A stretch of DNA of 11,914 nucleotides from an uncultured Eubacteriales bacterium (GTDB lineage Bacteria; Bacillota; Clostridia; Christensenellales; Borkfalkiaceae): assembly GCA_900547645.1 (NCBI GenBank), contig URHP01000049.1, positions 1-11,914 of the forward strand, written 5' to 3'. The notes beneath the pieces were generated by a model, which was not told the DNA's origin, did no database searches, and worked only from the letters and a program-made list of their open reading frames with translations. Made by a program: the position numbers and the translations under genes. Numbering within the stretch: position 1 is the first letter of the stretch; every line of letters starts with the position of its first letter. Below, piece after piece: positions 6,299-11,914 of this stretch.

Positions 6299-6565
6299 AT
6301 GTTTTTCATCAGCTTATTCGCGCATAAAAAGGGTACGGGTTCCTCCCACAACGGCCGCGACAGCGAGGCAAAGCGCCTCGGCGTCAAGCGCCAGGACGGG
6401 CAGGCAGTGCTTGCGGGCAGCATCATCGTCCGCCAGCGCGGGACGAAGATCCATCCCGGCAACAACGTCGGCATCGGCGGGGACGATACGCTTTTCGCCC
6501 TCAAGGACGGCGTTGTCAAGTTTGAGCGCAAGGGCAGGGACAGAAAGCAGGTCAGTGTGTATTGA
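6299..6565 (+). CDS. rpmA: 50S ribosomal protein L27 with N-terminal extension
   Basis: The product is 88 residues. The mature L27 part starts [20 protein letters not shown] and continues through [25 protein letters not shown], all typical. Before it lies MFFISLF, a short form of the extension that Firmicutes remove after the Phe with the cysteine protease Prp, exposing the tail that reaches the peptidyl-transferase centre. The ATG at 6299 is preceded by AAGGAG (6284-6289). The space from rplU is only 47 bases, so no prp (ysxB) gene lies between the two, where it usually sits. Its removal must rely on a Prp encoded elsewhere or another route. A terminator follows. Confidence 0.97.
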   Translation: MFFISLFAHKKGTGSSHNGRDSEAKRLGVKRQDGQAVLAGSIIVRQRGTKIHPGNNVGIGGDDTLFALKDGVVKFERKGRDRKQVSVY

Positions 6566-6593
6566 TCTGCGGACATCTGAGGCAAACGTAACA

Positions 6594-6625
6594 GGGCTGT
6601 GCCGTCGGCACGGTCCTTTTTTGTT
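6594..6625 (+). terminator. Intrinsic terminator after rpmA
   Basis: GGGCTGTGCC (6594-6603) pairs with GGCACGGTCC (6607-6616) with two G-U pairs, around the loop GTC. TTTTTTGTT follows. This ends the rplU-rpmA transcript. Confidence 0.9.
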
Positions 6626-6737
6626 GCTTCGGAAAATGAAACATGCGTCCGGAGCCCCGCCGTTTTAAGGAGCGCGCAGCGCGACGCGAGAGTTTCCTCG
6701 ATCGGGGAGCAGTGCACAAGCCGATATGCCACGAAGA

Positions 6738-6866
6738 CGCCGCAGAAAGAAAACAGGGCAGAGGCAGCCGCGTCCGCGGCGTGTCCTGCCCGGTTGTCTT
6801 TTCTCTCACGGCAAAGATTTTTGCCTTTGCAAAAAGATTTGCGTGAACGCTTTATTTATGATGCCG
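6738..6866 (-). repeat. Direct repeat, copy A (129 bp)
   Basis: This copy matches 6967-7095 at an offset of 229 bases with only about five differences and no gaps by eye. It includes a second version of the last four codons and stop of the ATPase gene (minus strand CGG CAT CAT AAA TAA) and all of its downstream terminator hairpin (6742-6791). It looks like a segmental duplication of the ATPase 3' end. Confidence 0.9.
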
Positions 6867-6966
6867 CAAGGAGGGTTGCCCTCCGCAGCGGGACACAATT
6901 TGCCGATCCCTCGGCTTGAGAGAAAGAATGAATGCGGCGAAGATAGAAATGAAAGCCCCGAAAATT

Positions 6967-7095
6967 CGCCGCAGAAAGAAAACAGGGCAGAGGCAGCCGC
7001 GTTTGCGGCGTGTCCTGCCCGGTTGTCTTTTCCCTCACGGCAAAGATTTTTGCCTTTGCAAAAAGATTTGCGTGAATGCGTTATTTATGATGCCG
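6967..7095 (-). repeat. Direct repeat, copy B (129 bp), overlapping the ATPase 3' end
   Basis: This is the copy joined to the intact ATPase gene: bases 7081-7095 are its last codons and stop, and the rest is its 3' flank. Differences from copy A lie in the hairpin loop (GTTT instead of GTCC on the plus strand), one base near 7032 and two bases beside the stop codon. Two overlapping hairpins, GGCAAA-GATT-TTTGCC and TTTTTGC-CTTT-GCAAAAA, are conserved in both copies. Confidence 0.9.
6971..7020 (-). terminator. Terminator of the Ca2+-ATPase gene
   Basis: On the minus strand GGGCAG pairs with CTGCCC and, inside a symmetric internal loop, GCCGC pairs with GCGGC around AAAC. TGTTTTCTTTCT follows. 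The stem starts about 60 bases after the ATPase stop. The same structure recurs in copy A at 6742-6791, so a transcript reading through would meet a second terminator. Confidence 0.65.
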
Positions 7096-9744
7096 TACAA
7101 GGTCGAACGCCTTGGCGATCTCCATGACCACGATGGGAACGAGCGCAAGCGCGATGCCGATGACGTACATTTCCCAAGGCATATACTGATCGCCGAAACC
7201 GAACACGCCCATGACGCCCGGGGTAAACAGCACGAACGCGATGAGCGCGATCGCGAGCAGCGTCACCCAGTTGAGCACCTTGTTGGAGAAGGGACCGATC
7301 TTGAACAGCGAATGTCCCGAACGCATGTTGTATGCGTGGAGCGACTGCGAGAGCGCAAGCACCAGGAAGGTCGCCGCGCTGCACTGTTCGGGGCTCAGAT
7401 GGAATCCGTAGCGCGCGATGCAGTAGCTCGCCAGCGCCAGCGCCGCAAACATACAGCCCTGCAGCACGATCTGCAAGCCGTAGCCGTGGGCGAAGATGCT
7501 CTCTTTTTTGGAGCGGGGCTTGTGGTCCATGACGTCGGGCTCCAGCTTCTCCATGCCCAGCGCCACGGCGGGCAGCGAGTCGCCGATCAGGTTGATCCAC
7601 AAAAGCTGAATGGAGATGAAGGGGGAGATCTGCCAGATACACATGGCAAGGAAGACGACGATGACCTCGGAGATATTCGTGCCGAGCAGGAAGCCGACCA
7701 CCTTCTTGATATTGGAATAGATGCCTCTGCCTTCCTTTACGGCGTCCACGATCGTGGCAAAGTTGTCGTCGGTGAGCGTCATGTCCGCCGCACCCTTGGC
7801 AACGTCCGTGCCCGTGATGCCCATTGCGCAGCCGATGTCCGCCGCCTTCAGCGCGGGCGCGTCGTTGACGCCGTCGCCCGTCATCGAAACCACCTGTCCC
7901 TTTTTCTGCCACGCCTTGACGATGCGGATCTTATTCTCGGGCGAGACGCGCGCATATACGGAGATATTCTCCACTTCCGCATCCAGCTCTTCGTCGCTCA
8001 TTGCGTCCAGCTGCGCGCCCGTGATCGCCTTGTCGCCGTCCAGCAGGATGCCCAGCTCCTTCGCAATGGCGGATGCCGTCACCACATGGTCGCCCGTGAT
8101 CATCACGGGTTTGATGCCCGCCTTGCGGCAGACCGCGACCGCCTCCTTCGCTTCGGGGCGCGGCGGATCGATCATGCCCACAAGACCTAAGAAGGTCAGC
8201 CCGCATTCGAGCTCTTCGCTCGTCGGCTCCGCGGAGACGGAATCGATGTATTTATAGCCCACGGCAAGCACGCGCAGCGCGTCCGCGCTCATGTCGTCAT
8301 TTGCCTTTTTTGCCGCTTCGATGTCTCCCGCCACGCACTTCGTCGCCATCACGTCGAACGCACCCTTGACGATGACGACGAGCTTTCCGTCGATTTTGTT
8401 GACGGTGGTCATCAGCTTCCTGTCCGAATCGAAGGGCAGGGAGGCGACGCGGGGATATTCTTCGTTGAGGACGTCCTTGGTGCTGCCCGCCTTGAGGGCG
8501 GCATAGACGATCGCCGTTTCGGTGGGATCGCCGAGGTGGACTTCCTTGCCGTCCTCGATCTCGACGGAGCCGTCGCAGCAGAGCGTCGCCCAGTCGAGCA
8601 TCCTGCGCGTTTCGGGGGAGACGGTGGCTGCGTTGAAGGCGGTGACCTCGCCGCCGTCGAGATAGGTCCGGACGAGCGTCATGCGGTTCTGGGTGAGGGT
8701 GCCCGTCTTATCCGAACAGATGACGGATGCGGAGCCGAGCGTCTCCACAGCGGGAAGCCGCTTGATGATGGCGTTCTTTTTGACCATGCGCGTCACGCCG
8801 ATGGACAGCACGATCGTCACGACCGCGGGCAGTCCTTCGGGGATGGCGGAGACCGCCAGCGAGACCGCCGTCATGAAGATCTCCAGCCAGTCTGCATTCG
8901 GCATGCACGCGCCGATGATGAAGATGACGGCGCACGCCACAAGCGCGACGATGCCCAGATATTTCCCGAGCTGCGCGAGTTTTTGCTGCAAGGGCGTCTT
9001 GGTCTCTGGCTCGCCTGCCAAAAGGCCTGCGATCTTGCCCATTTCGGTGTTCATGCCCGTACCCGTGACGACGGCTTTCGCCGTGCCGTAGGTCACCGAG
9101 CAGCCCGAAAACACCATGTTGTCCCTGTCGCCGAGGGGGGCGTTTTCCGCGACCTCGGCGCGCGCGTCCTTTTCGGAGGGGACGCTCTCGCCCGTCAAGG
9201 CGGATTCTTCGGACTTTAAGTTGGTGGAAGTCAGCAGGCGCGCGTCCGCAGGGACAAAGTCGCCCGCTTCCAGAATGATGATGTCTCCGGGAACAAGGTC
9301 CGCCGCCTGGATGAACTGTTCCTTGCCGTCGCGCACGACGCGCGCATGCGGCGCGGACATGTTTTTGAGCGCCTCGAGCGCCTTTTCCGCCTTGCTCTCC
9401 TGCACCAGTCCCATGACGGCATTGAGGATGACGATGAACACGATGAGGGCGGGCTCGACAAATTCAAGCGCCTCTCCCTCGCCCGTGCCGAATACTTCGT
9501 AGCAGATGACGCCGAAGGAGACGCCCGCCGCGATGAGCAGAATGATGATCATGACATCTTTGAACTGCTCCAGAAAGCGGACGATGAGCGGCTTTTTCTT
9601 CTTTTCTGCCAGCTTGTTCGCGCCGAACTTCACGCGCAGGTCGGCTACCTGCGCCTGCGAAAGTCCGTGTTCGGCGTCGGTGCCGAGGTCTTTGAGAACG
9701 TCCCCGACAGGTTGGTTGTGATACGCCAATTTCGATTCCTCCAT
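7081..9744 (-). CDS. P-type calcium-transporting ATPase (type II, SERCA/PMCA-like)
   Basis: The 887-residue protein has full length and the complete P-type layout. The actuator motif TGES is at 184-187, and the M4 ion motif IPEGLP has its Glu at 303. The phosphorylated Asp is D345 in CSDKTGTLT, and the hinge TGDGVNDAP is at 622-630. M5 has NISEVIV and M6 has NLIGDSLPA. It should pump Ca2+ out of the cell using ATP. M4 Glu, M6 Asn and Asp are all present. The SERCA M6 Thr is Gly here and I see no M8 Glu, so one Ca2+ per cycle is likely (inference). Start: ATG at 9744 has no upstream ribosome site, but GGAGG lies in codons 2-3, 8 bases before an in-frame TTG at 9729, which may be the true start. 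Manganese transport is an alternative. Confidence 0.95.
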   Translation of the reverse strand: MEESKLAYHNQPVGDVLKDLGTDAEHGLSQAQVADLRVKFGANKLAEKKKKPLIVRFLEQFKDVMIIILLIAAGVSFGVICYEVFGTGEGEALEFVEPALIVFIVILNAVMGLVQESKAEKALEALKNMSAPHARVVRDGKEQFIQAADLVPGDIIILEAGDFVPADARLLTSTNLKSEESALTGESVPSEKDARAEVAENAPLGDRDNMVFSGCSVTYGTAKAVVTGTGMNTEMGKIAGLLAGEPETKTPLQQKLAQLGKYLGIVALVACAVIFIIGACMPNADWLEIFMTAVSLAVSAIPEGLPAVVTIVLSIGVTRMVKKNAIIKRLPAVETLGSASVICSDKTGTLTQNRMTLVRTYLDGGEVTAFNAATVSPETRRMLDWATLCCDGSVEIEDGKEVHLGDPTETAIVYAALKAGSTKDVLNEEYPRVASLPFDSDRKLMTTVNKIDGKLVVIVKGAFDVMATKCVAGDIEAAKKANDDMSADALRVLAVGYKYIDSVSAEPTSEELECGLTFLGLVGMIDPPRPEAKEAVAVCRKAGIKPVMITGDHVVTASAIAKELGILLDGDKAITGAQLDAMSDEELDAEVENISVYARVSPENKIRIVKAWQKKGQVVSMTGDGVNDAPALKAADIGCAMGITGTDVAKGAADMTLTDDNFATIVDAVKEGRGIYSNIKKVVGFLLGTNISEVIVVFLAMCIWQISPFISIQLLWINLIGDSLPAVALGMEKLEPDVMDHKPRSKKESIFAHGYGLQIVLQGCMFAALALASYCIARYGFHLSPEQCSAATFLVLALSQSLHAYNMRSGHSLFKIGPFSNKVLNWVTLLAIALIAFVLFTPGVMGVFGFGDQYMPWEMYVIGIALALVPIVVMEIAKAFDLVRHHK

Positions 9745-9840
9745 ATTTGCAAAATCTTCTATCTTGTCGCCCGGCGGCGTCTTTTTTGTGTTTCTACACG
9801 GATATGGACACGATTTTTTGCGGTTTTTCGTCGAGAAAGT

Positions 9841-9878
9841 AAAAAAACGGTCTGCGAGAAGCTCTCCCGCGAACCGTT
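9841..9878 (-). terminator. Terminator of the tRNA cluster
   Basis: On the minus strand AACGGT (9877-9872 side) pairs with ACCGTT (9850-9845), with a further GAGA/TCTC-type stem inside, and a run of T follows. It begins a few bases after the CCA end of tRNA-Cys. Confidence 0.8.
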
Positions 9879-9879
9879 C

Positions 9880-9955
9880 TTGGAGGCGCCACCCGGATTT
9901 GAACCGGGGAGTCAGGGTTTTGCAGACCCTTGCCTTACCACTTGGCTATGGCGCC
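9880..9955 (-). tRNA. tRNA-Cys (GCA)
   Basis: The minus strand reads GGCGCCATAGCCAAGTGGTA at the 5' end. Anticodon loop CTGCAAA gives anticodon GCA, the T arm is CCGGTTCAAATCCGG, and the acceptor closes with GGCGCC plus U and an encoded CCA. All stems pair. It is the last gene of the three-tRNA cluster. Confidence 0.97.
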
Positions 9956-9981
9956 GATTTCCCTCTTCGGGAAAATAAAAA

Positions 9982-10097
9982 ACAGCGCGGAAATCGTGTT
10001 TGGAGCGGGAAACGAGACTCGAACCCGCGACATTCACCTTGGCAAGGTGACGCTCTACCACTGAGCTATTCCCGCATTTAATATGATTCCGCGCTGT
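9982..10097 (-). repeat. Inverted repeat bracketing tRNA-Gly
   Basis: ACAGCGCGGAA at 9982-9992 is the exact complement of TTCCGCGCTGT at 10087-10097. On the transcript the two arms flank tRNA-Gly and, with UC/GA after one bulged base, form about 13 base pairs. The distal arm runs into TTTTTTATTTT on the minus strand. Confidence 0.75.
10001..10075 (-). tRNA. tRNA-Gly (GCC)
   Basis: The minus strand starts GCGGGAATAGCTCAGTGGTA. Anticodon loop TTGCCAA gives GCC, the T arm is CGCGGGTTCGAGTCTCG, the acceptor TTCCCGC pairs with the 5' end, and U plus an encoded CCA follow. It is the middle gene of the cluster, 25 bases after tRNA-Val and 45 before tRNA-Cys. Confidence 0.97.
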
Positions 10098-10099
10098 GT

Positions 10100-10175
10100 T
10101 GGTGGAAACAACAGGGCTCGAACCTGTGACCCTCTGCTTGTAAGGCAGATGCTCTCCCAGCTGAGCTATGCTTCC
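10100..10175 (-). tRNA. tRNA-Val (TAC)
   Basis: The minus strand starts GGAAGCATAGCTCAGCTGGG. Anticodon stem TCTGC/GCAGA encloses CTTACAA with anticodon TAC, the T arm is ACAGGTTCGAGCCCTGT, and the acceptor end TGTTTCC is followed by A and an encoded CCA. It is the first gene of the cluster, about 9 bases after the predicted transcription start. Confidence 0.97.
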
Positions 10176-10190
10176 GAAACTAGCTTGATT

Positions 10191-10219
10191 ACTATACCAT
10201 ATCCCGCGATGAATTGCAA
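10191..10219 (-). promoter_or_regulatory. Promoter of the tRNA cluster
   Basis: On the minus strand TTGCAA (10219-10214) is followed after 17 bases by TATAGT (10196-10191), with TGG in front as an extended -10. The start falls near 10184, just before tRNA-Val. Confidence 0.8.
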
Positions 10220-10296
10220 GCGATTTTTCTCGCTATTGTATATTTTTTCGTAAAAAATTTCACGAAGCGCCGCAGACGACGGTTCAGGTGGATTTC

Positions 10297-11082
10297 TCAC
10301 TTCTTATCCTGTGCGGGGGAGACGCCGAGGATACTCCGGTACAGGCGGAAAAAGGTGGAATATCCCGCAAAGCCGCATTCGCCCGCTGCCTGCGTGGGAG
10401 ACATGCCCGCGCGGATGAGCCTCTGCGCGCGCAGCACTTTTTTGGAGTTGACGTACTGCATGACGCCGATGTGCAGTTTGGCGGAAAAGGCGTGCGTCAG
10501 CCAGGAGGGGCTGACAAAGAAGGCGGCGGCAAGGGAGGCGACGCTCATCGGCTCCGAAAGGTGTGCGTCGATGTGGCGCAGGATCTCCCCGAGGCGAGGA
10601 TGCAGGACGTCCGCGCCGCTCTCGCGCGCGGGCGTCTCATATTTGAGTTCAAGCAGGATCAGCCCCAGAATGCGGCTCAGGGCGAGAAAGGCGTCCTCTT
10701 CGGTATACCGCTGCGCCGCAGATTCCGCATCTGAAAGAAGGTGCGCCAGCCTTCCCGCCGGCGGGATGCGGCGGCATGCGCCGACTTCGGAAAGGACGGG
10801 AAGGAGCTCTTTCGGCACGTTTTCTTCCGTAAAGTTCATGACCAGCCGCCGATAGGGCGCGTCCGAACGGAAAATGGGGAAGTGATAGACGGCGGGACGG
10901 ATGAGCAGCAGCGTATACGGCGCGAGCGGATAGACGTTTTCGCCCACGACGTATTCCGCGTCCCCCTCCAGAAAGTAGTATAGTTCGTATTCCTCGTGCA
11001 TGTGACGGGGAAAATCGCCTTCGAGCGAACCGCCCGAATATTTGCTTTCAAAACTCAGTCCCTGATGTTGAATGCCTGCCAT
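10297..11082 (-). CDS. AraC-family transcriptional regulator with cupin sensor domain
   Basis: The 261-residue protein has an N-terminal cupin-like ligand domain (about residues 20-95, starting HMHEEYELYYFLEGDAEYVV) and a C-terminal AraC DNA-binding domain (about 160-258). The latter has two helix-turn-helix units near residues 181-203 and 227-256; the second carries the family signature (AAGECGFAGYSTFFRLYRSILGVSP). Regulators of this layout usually sense a sugar or sugar derivative and control an adjacent divergent gene, here a sugar-phosphate isomerase homologue. The ATG at 11082 has no ribosome site. Its promoter places the transcription start on or next to the A of the ATG, so the mRNA is probably leaderless. 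The half-site at 11100 overlaps this promoter and suggests autorepression. Confidence 0.92.
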   Translation of the reverse strand: MAGIQHQGLSFESKYSGGSLEGDFPRHMHEEYELYYFLEGDAEYVVGENVYPLAPYTLLLIRPAVYHFPIFRSDAPYRRLVMNFTEENVPKELLPVLSEVGACRRIPPAGRLAHLLSDAESAAQRYTEEDAFLALSRILGLILLELKYETPARESGADVLHPRLGEILRHIDAHLSEPMSVASLAAAFFVSPSWLTHAFSAKLHIGVMQYVNSKKVLRAQRLIRAGMSPTQAAGECGFAGYSTFFRLYRSILGVSPAQDKK

Positions 11083-11088
11083 GGGGAC

Positions 11089-11117
11089 AGTATATCACAA
11101 TTGTGCCGAATTTGCAA
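11089..11117 (-). promoter_or_regulatory. Promoter of the AraC-family gene
   Basis: On the minus strand TTGCAA (11117-11112) is followed after 17 bases by TATACT (11094-11089), with TGA in front (extended -10). Only six bases separate the -10 from the start codon. Confidence 0.7.
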
Positions 11118-11127
11118 TGTATTGTGC
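11100..11127. promoter_or_regulatory. Direct-repeat operator candidate, 21-bp spacing
   Basis: ATTGTGC occurs at 11100-11106 and again at 11121-11127, exactly 21 bases apart, or two helical turns. This is the arrangement of paired AraC-type half-sites. The first copy is also part of the palindrome CACAATTGTG (11096-11105) and lies in the spacer of the regulator's promoter. The second ends 11 bases before the -35 of the divergent gene, a position fit for activation. Confidence 0.5.
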
Positions 11128-11138
11128 AAAAAACGATA

Positions 11139-11167
11139 TTGACTTCTTATTTTCATGCGGCTATAAT
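11139..11167 (+). promoter_or_regulatory. Strong promoter of the isomerase gene
   Basis: TTGACT (11139-11144) and a perfect TATAAT (11162-11167) are separated by 17 bases. The start near 11174 leaves an untranslated leader of about 75 bases. Confidence 0.85.
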
Positions 11168-11249
11168 CCTGTAAGAAAATCACAAGAAGCATGATTGAAA
11201 GCCGTTTGCGGTGTGCGCGGAGGGCAGACAATCAGAAAGGGGTGACAGT

Positions 11250-11914
11250 ATGATCAGATTATGCGCATTTTCCGACGAAGCCGCCGCCGACCTTGCCGGT
11301 CAGGCGGACGCGCTGGAACGCAACGGCATCCGCATGACGGAATTGCGGAGCGTGGGCGGGAAGAATGTCCGCGATCTTTCGCTGCGCGAGGCGAAGGAGA
11401 TCCGCGCTTATCTTGCCGGCCGCGGGATCAGCGTCTGGTCGGTGGGCTCTCCGCTCGGCAAGATCGATCTTGCGGCGGCGGACGAGGCGTATCTCGACGT
11501 TGCCGAGCACGTCTGCGAGCTTGCGGCGGCGCTCGGAACGGACAAGGTGCGCGCATTCAGCTTCTTTCACGCATACGGCGAAAAGAACAGGGTGCTGGAC
11601 GTGTGCAACGCGATGGCGGAGCGCGCGCGCCGTTGGGGCGTGACGCTCTATCACGAGAACGAAAAGGAAATTTACGGCGATACGGCCGCACGCGTGCGCG
11701 AGCTGATGGAGGGGCTGGAGGGCTGGAAATTCGTCTACGATCCCGCCAACTTCCTGCAGGTGGGCGAGCGGGCGGAGGACACGCTGCCCCTTGCGGAACG
11801 GTGCGAGTACTTTCATATCAAGGACGTGATCGCCGCGACGGGCGAGCTGGTGCCCGCGGGATACGGCGACGGCGCGATCGACCGCCTCATCGGCTATGCG
11901 CACGGGAACAAGAC
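11250..11914 (+). CDS. Sugar-phosphate isomerase/epimerase family protein (3' end outside window)
   Basis: The frame starts at ATG 11250 and stays open to the window edge; 221 residues are visible. AAAGGGGTGA lies just upstream as ribosome site. The protein has the TIM-barrel pattern of the xylose-isomerase-like / AP-endonuclease-2 superfamily: MIRLCAFSDEAA at strand 1, HENEKEIYGD with the likely metal ligand E136, DPANF with D164, FHIKDV with H189, then GYGDGAID. The last metal-binding Glu would lie beyond the edge. Members isomerise or epimerise sugars and inositol derivatives with a divalent metal in the cytoplasm; the exact substrate cannot be told. It diverges from the AraC-type regulator, which most likely controls it. 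Confidence 0.9.
   Translation, partial: MIRLCAFSDEAAADLAGQADALERNGIRMTELRSVGGKNVRDLSLREAKEIRAYLAGRGISVWSVGSPLGKIDLAAADEAYLDVAEHVCELAAALGTDKVRAFSFFHAYGEKNRVLDVCNAMAERARRWGVTLYHENEKEIYGDTAARVRELMEGLEGWKFVYDPANFLQVGERAEDTLPLAERCEYFHIKDVIAATGELVPAGYGDGAIDRLIGYAHGNK

Larger units (their letters stand above)
6626..7080. other. Gene-free stretch between rpmA and the ATPase gene
   Basis: About 455 bases hold no convincing gene; the open frames have no family features and repeat each other because of the duplication. The content is unremarkable sequence to 6737, repeat copy A, a 100-base spacer with a GGAGGG-TTG-CCCTCC hairpin (6870-6884), and copy B, which runs into the ATPase 3' end. The obgE gene that often follows rpmA is not here. 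Confidence 0.7.

Noticed and set aside
6726..7127. Two repeated peptides ([15 protein letters not shown]) in an open frame
   Set aside because: The repetition comes from the 129-bp DNA duplication and its hairpin, not from a protein.
6916..8190. 424-codon plus-strand open frame
   Set aside because: It is antisense to the ATPase gene, rich in His/Arg/Asp as expected of a GC-rich shadow, with its start in the duplicated region.
9764..10081. Open frame with RRHPDLNRG and RDSNPRHSP peptides
   Set aside because: It lies antisense over tRNA-Cys and tRNA-Gly. These peptides are the well-known false translation of tRNA T arms.
11259..11903. 214-codon minus-strand open frame at the right edge
   Set aside because: The plus strand of the same bases encodes a clear TIM-barrel isomerase open to the window end.
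1..11914. CRISPR array, insertion sequence or replication origin
   Set aside because: I saw no regularly spaced repeats, no transposase-like protein and no cluster of origin boxes.

Overview
This window looks like a chromosomal piece from an anaerobic, Clostridia-type Firmicute with a fairly GC-rich genome. The evidence is the spoIVFA/spoIVFB pair beside RNase G and rplU-rpmA, the N-terminal extension on L27, strong AGGAGG ribosome sites and three encoded-CCA tRNAs. A spore-former or a descendant of one is the simplest reading. An uncultivated gut Clostridia lineage is plausible, but that is inference.

Left end (1-1770): an accessory polymorphic-toxin island. It holds the last part of an Rhs/YD-repeat protein with an AT-rich, hydrophobic, glycine-rich C-terminal domain. 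Eight bases later comes a six-helix membrane protein, which is the likely immunity partner. A long hairpin follows, then a displaced GC-rich fragment of Rhs core broken at both ends and closed by a terminator-like stem. The alternation of AT-rich and GC-rich blocks fits exchange of Rhs tips by recombination.

Middle (1860-6630): a conserved chromosomal block. After an unrecognised small ORF come a SpoIVFA-like membrane protein with a degenerate LytM domain and an overlapping SpoIVFB-type M50 protease. RNase G follows with its own promoter and a hairpin leader. A convergent gene for a small helical protein comes next, with a possible forespore sigma-G promoter, and then rplU (structured leader) and rpmA. 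The gene for the L27-processing protease Prp, usually between rplU and rpmA, is missing.

Right half (6630-11914): a gene-free stretch carries a 129-bp direct repeat that duplicates the 3' end and terminator of the neighbouring P-type Ca2+-ATPase gene. Upstream of the ATPase is a minus-strand tRNA cluster (Val-Gly-Cys) with a clear promoter and terminator. Its tRNA-Gly is bracketed by an 11-bp inverted repeat that could form a processing stem. The window ends with a divergent pair: an AraC-family regulator, probably read from a leaderless mRNA, and a sugar-phosphate isomerase/epimerase cut by the window edge. Between them two ATTGTGC half-sites lie exactly 21 bp apart, an AraC-type operator arrangement.

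The most interesting items are the Rhs toxin/immunity cassette, the bracketed tRNA-Gly, the 3'-end duplication, the Prp-less L27 locus, the possible sigma-G promoter and the AraC operator.
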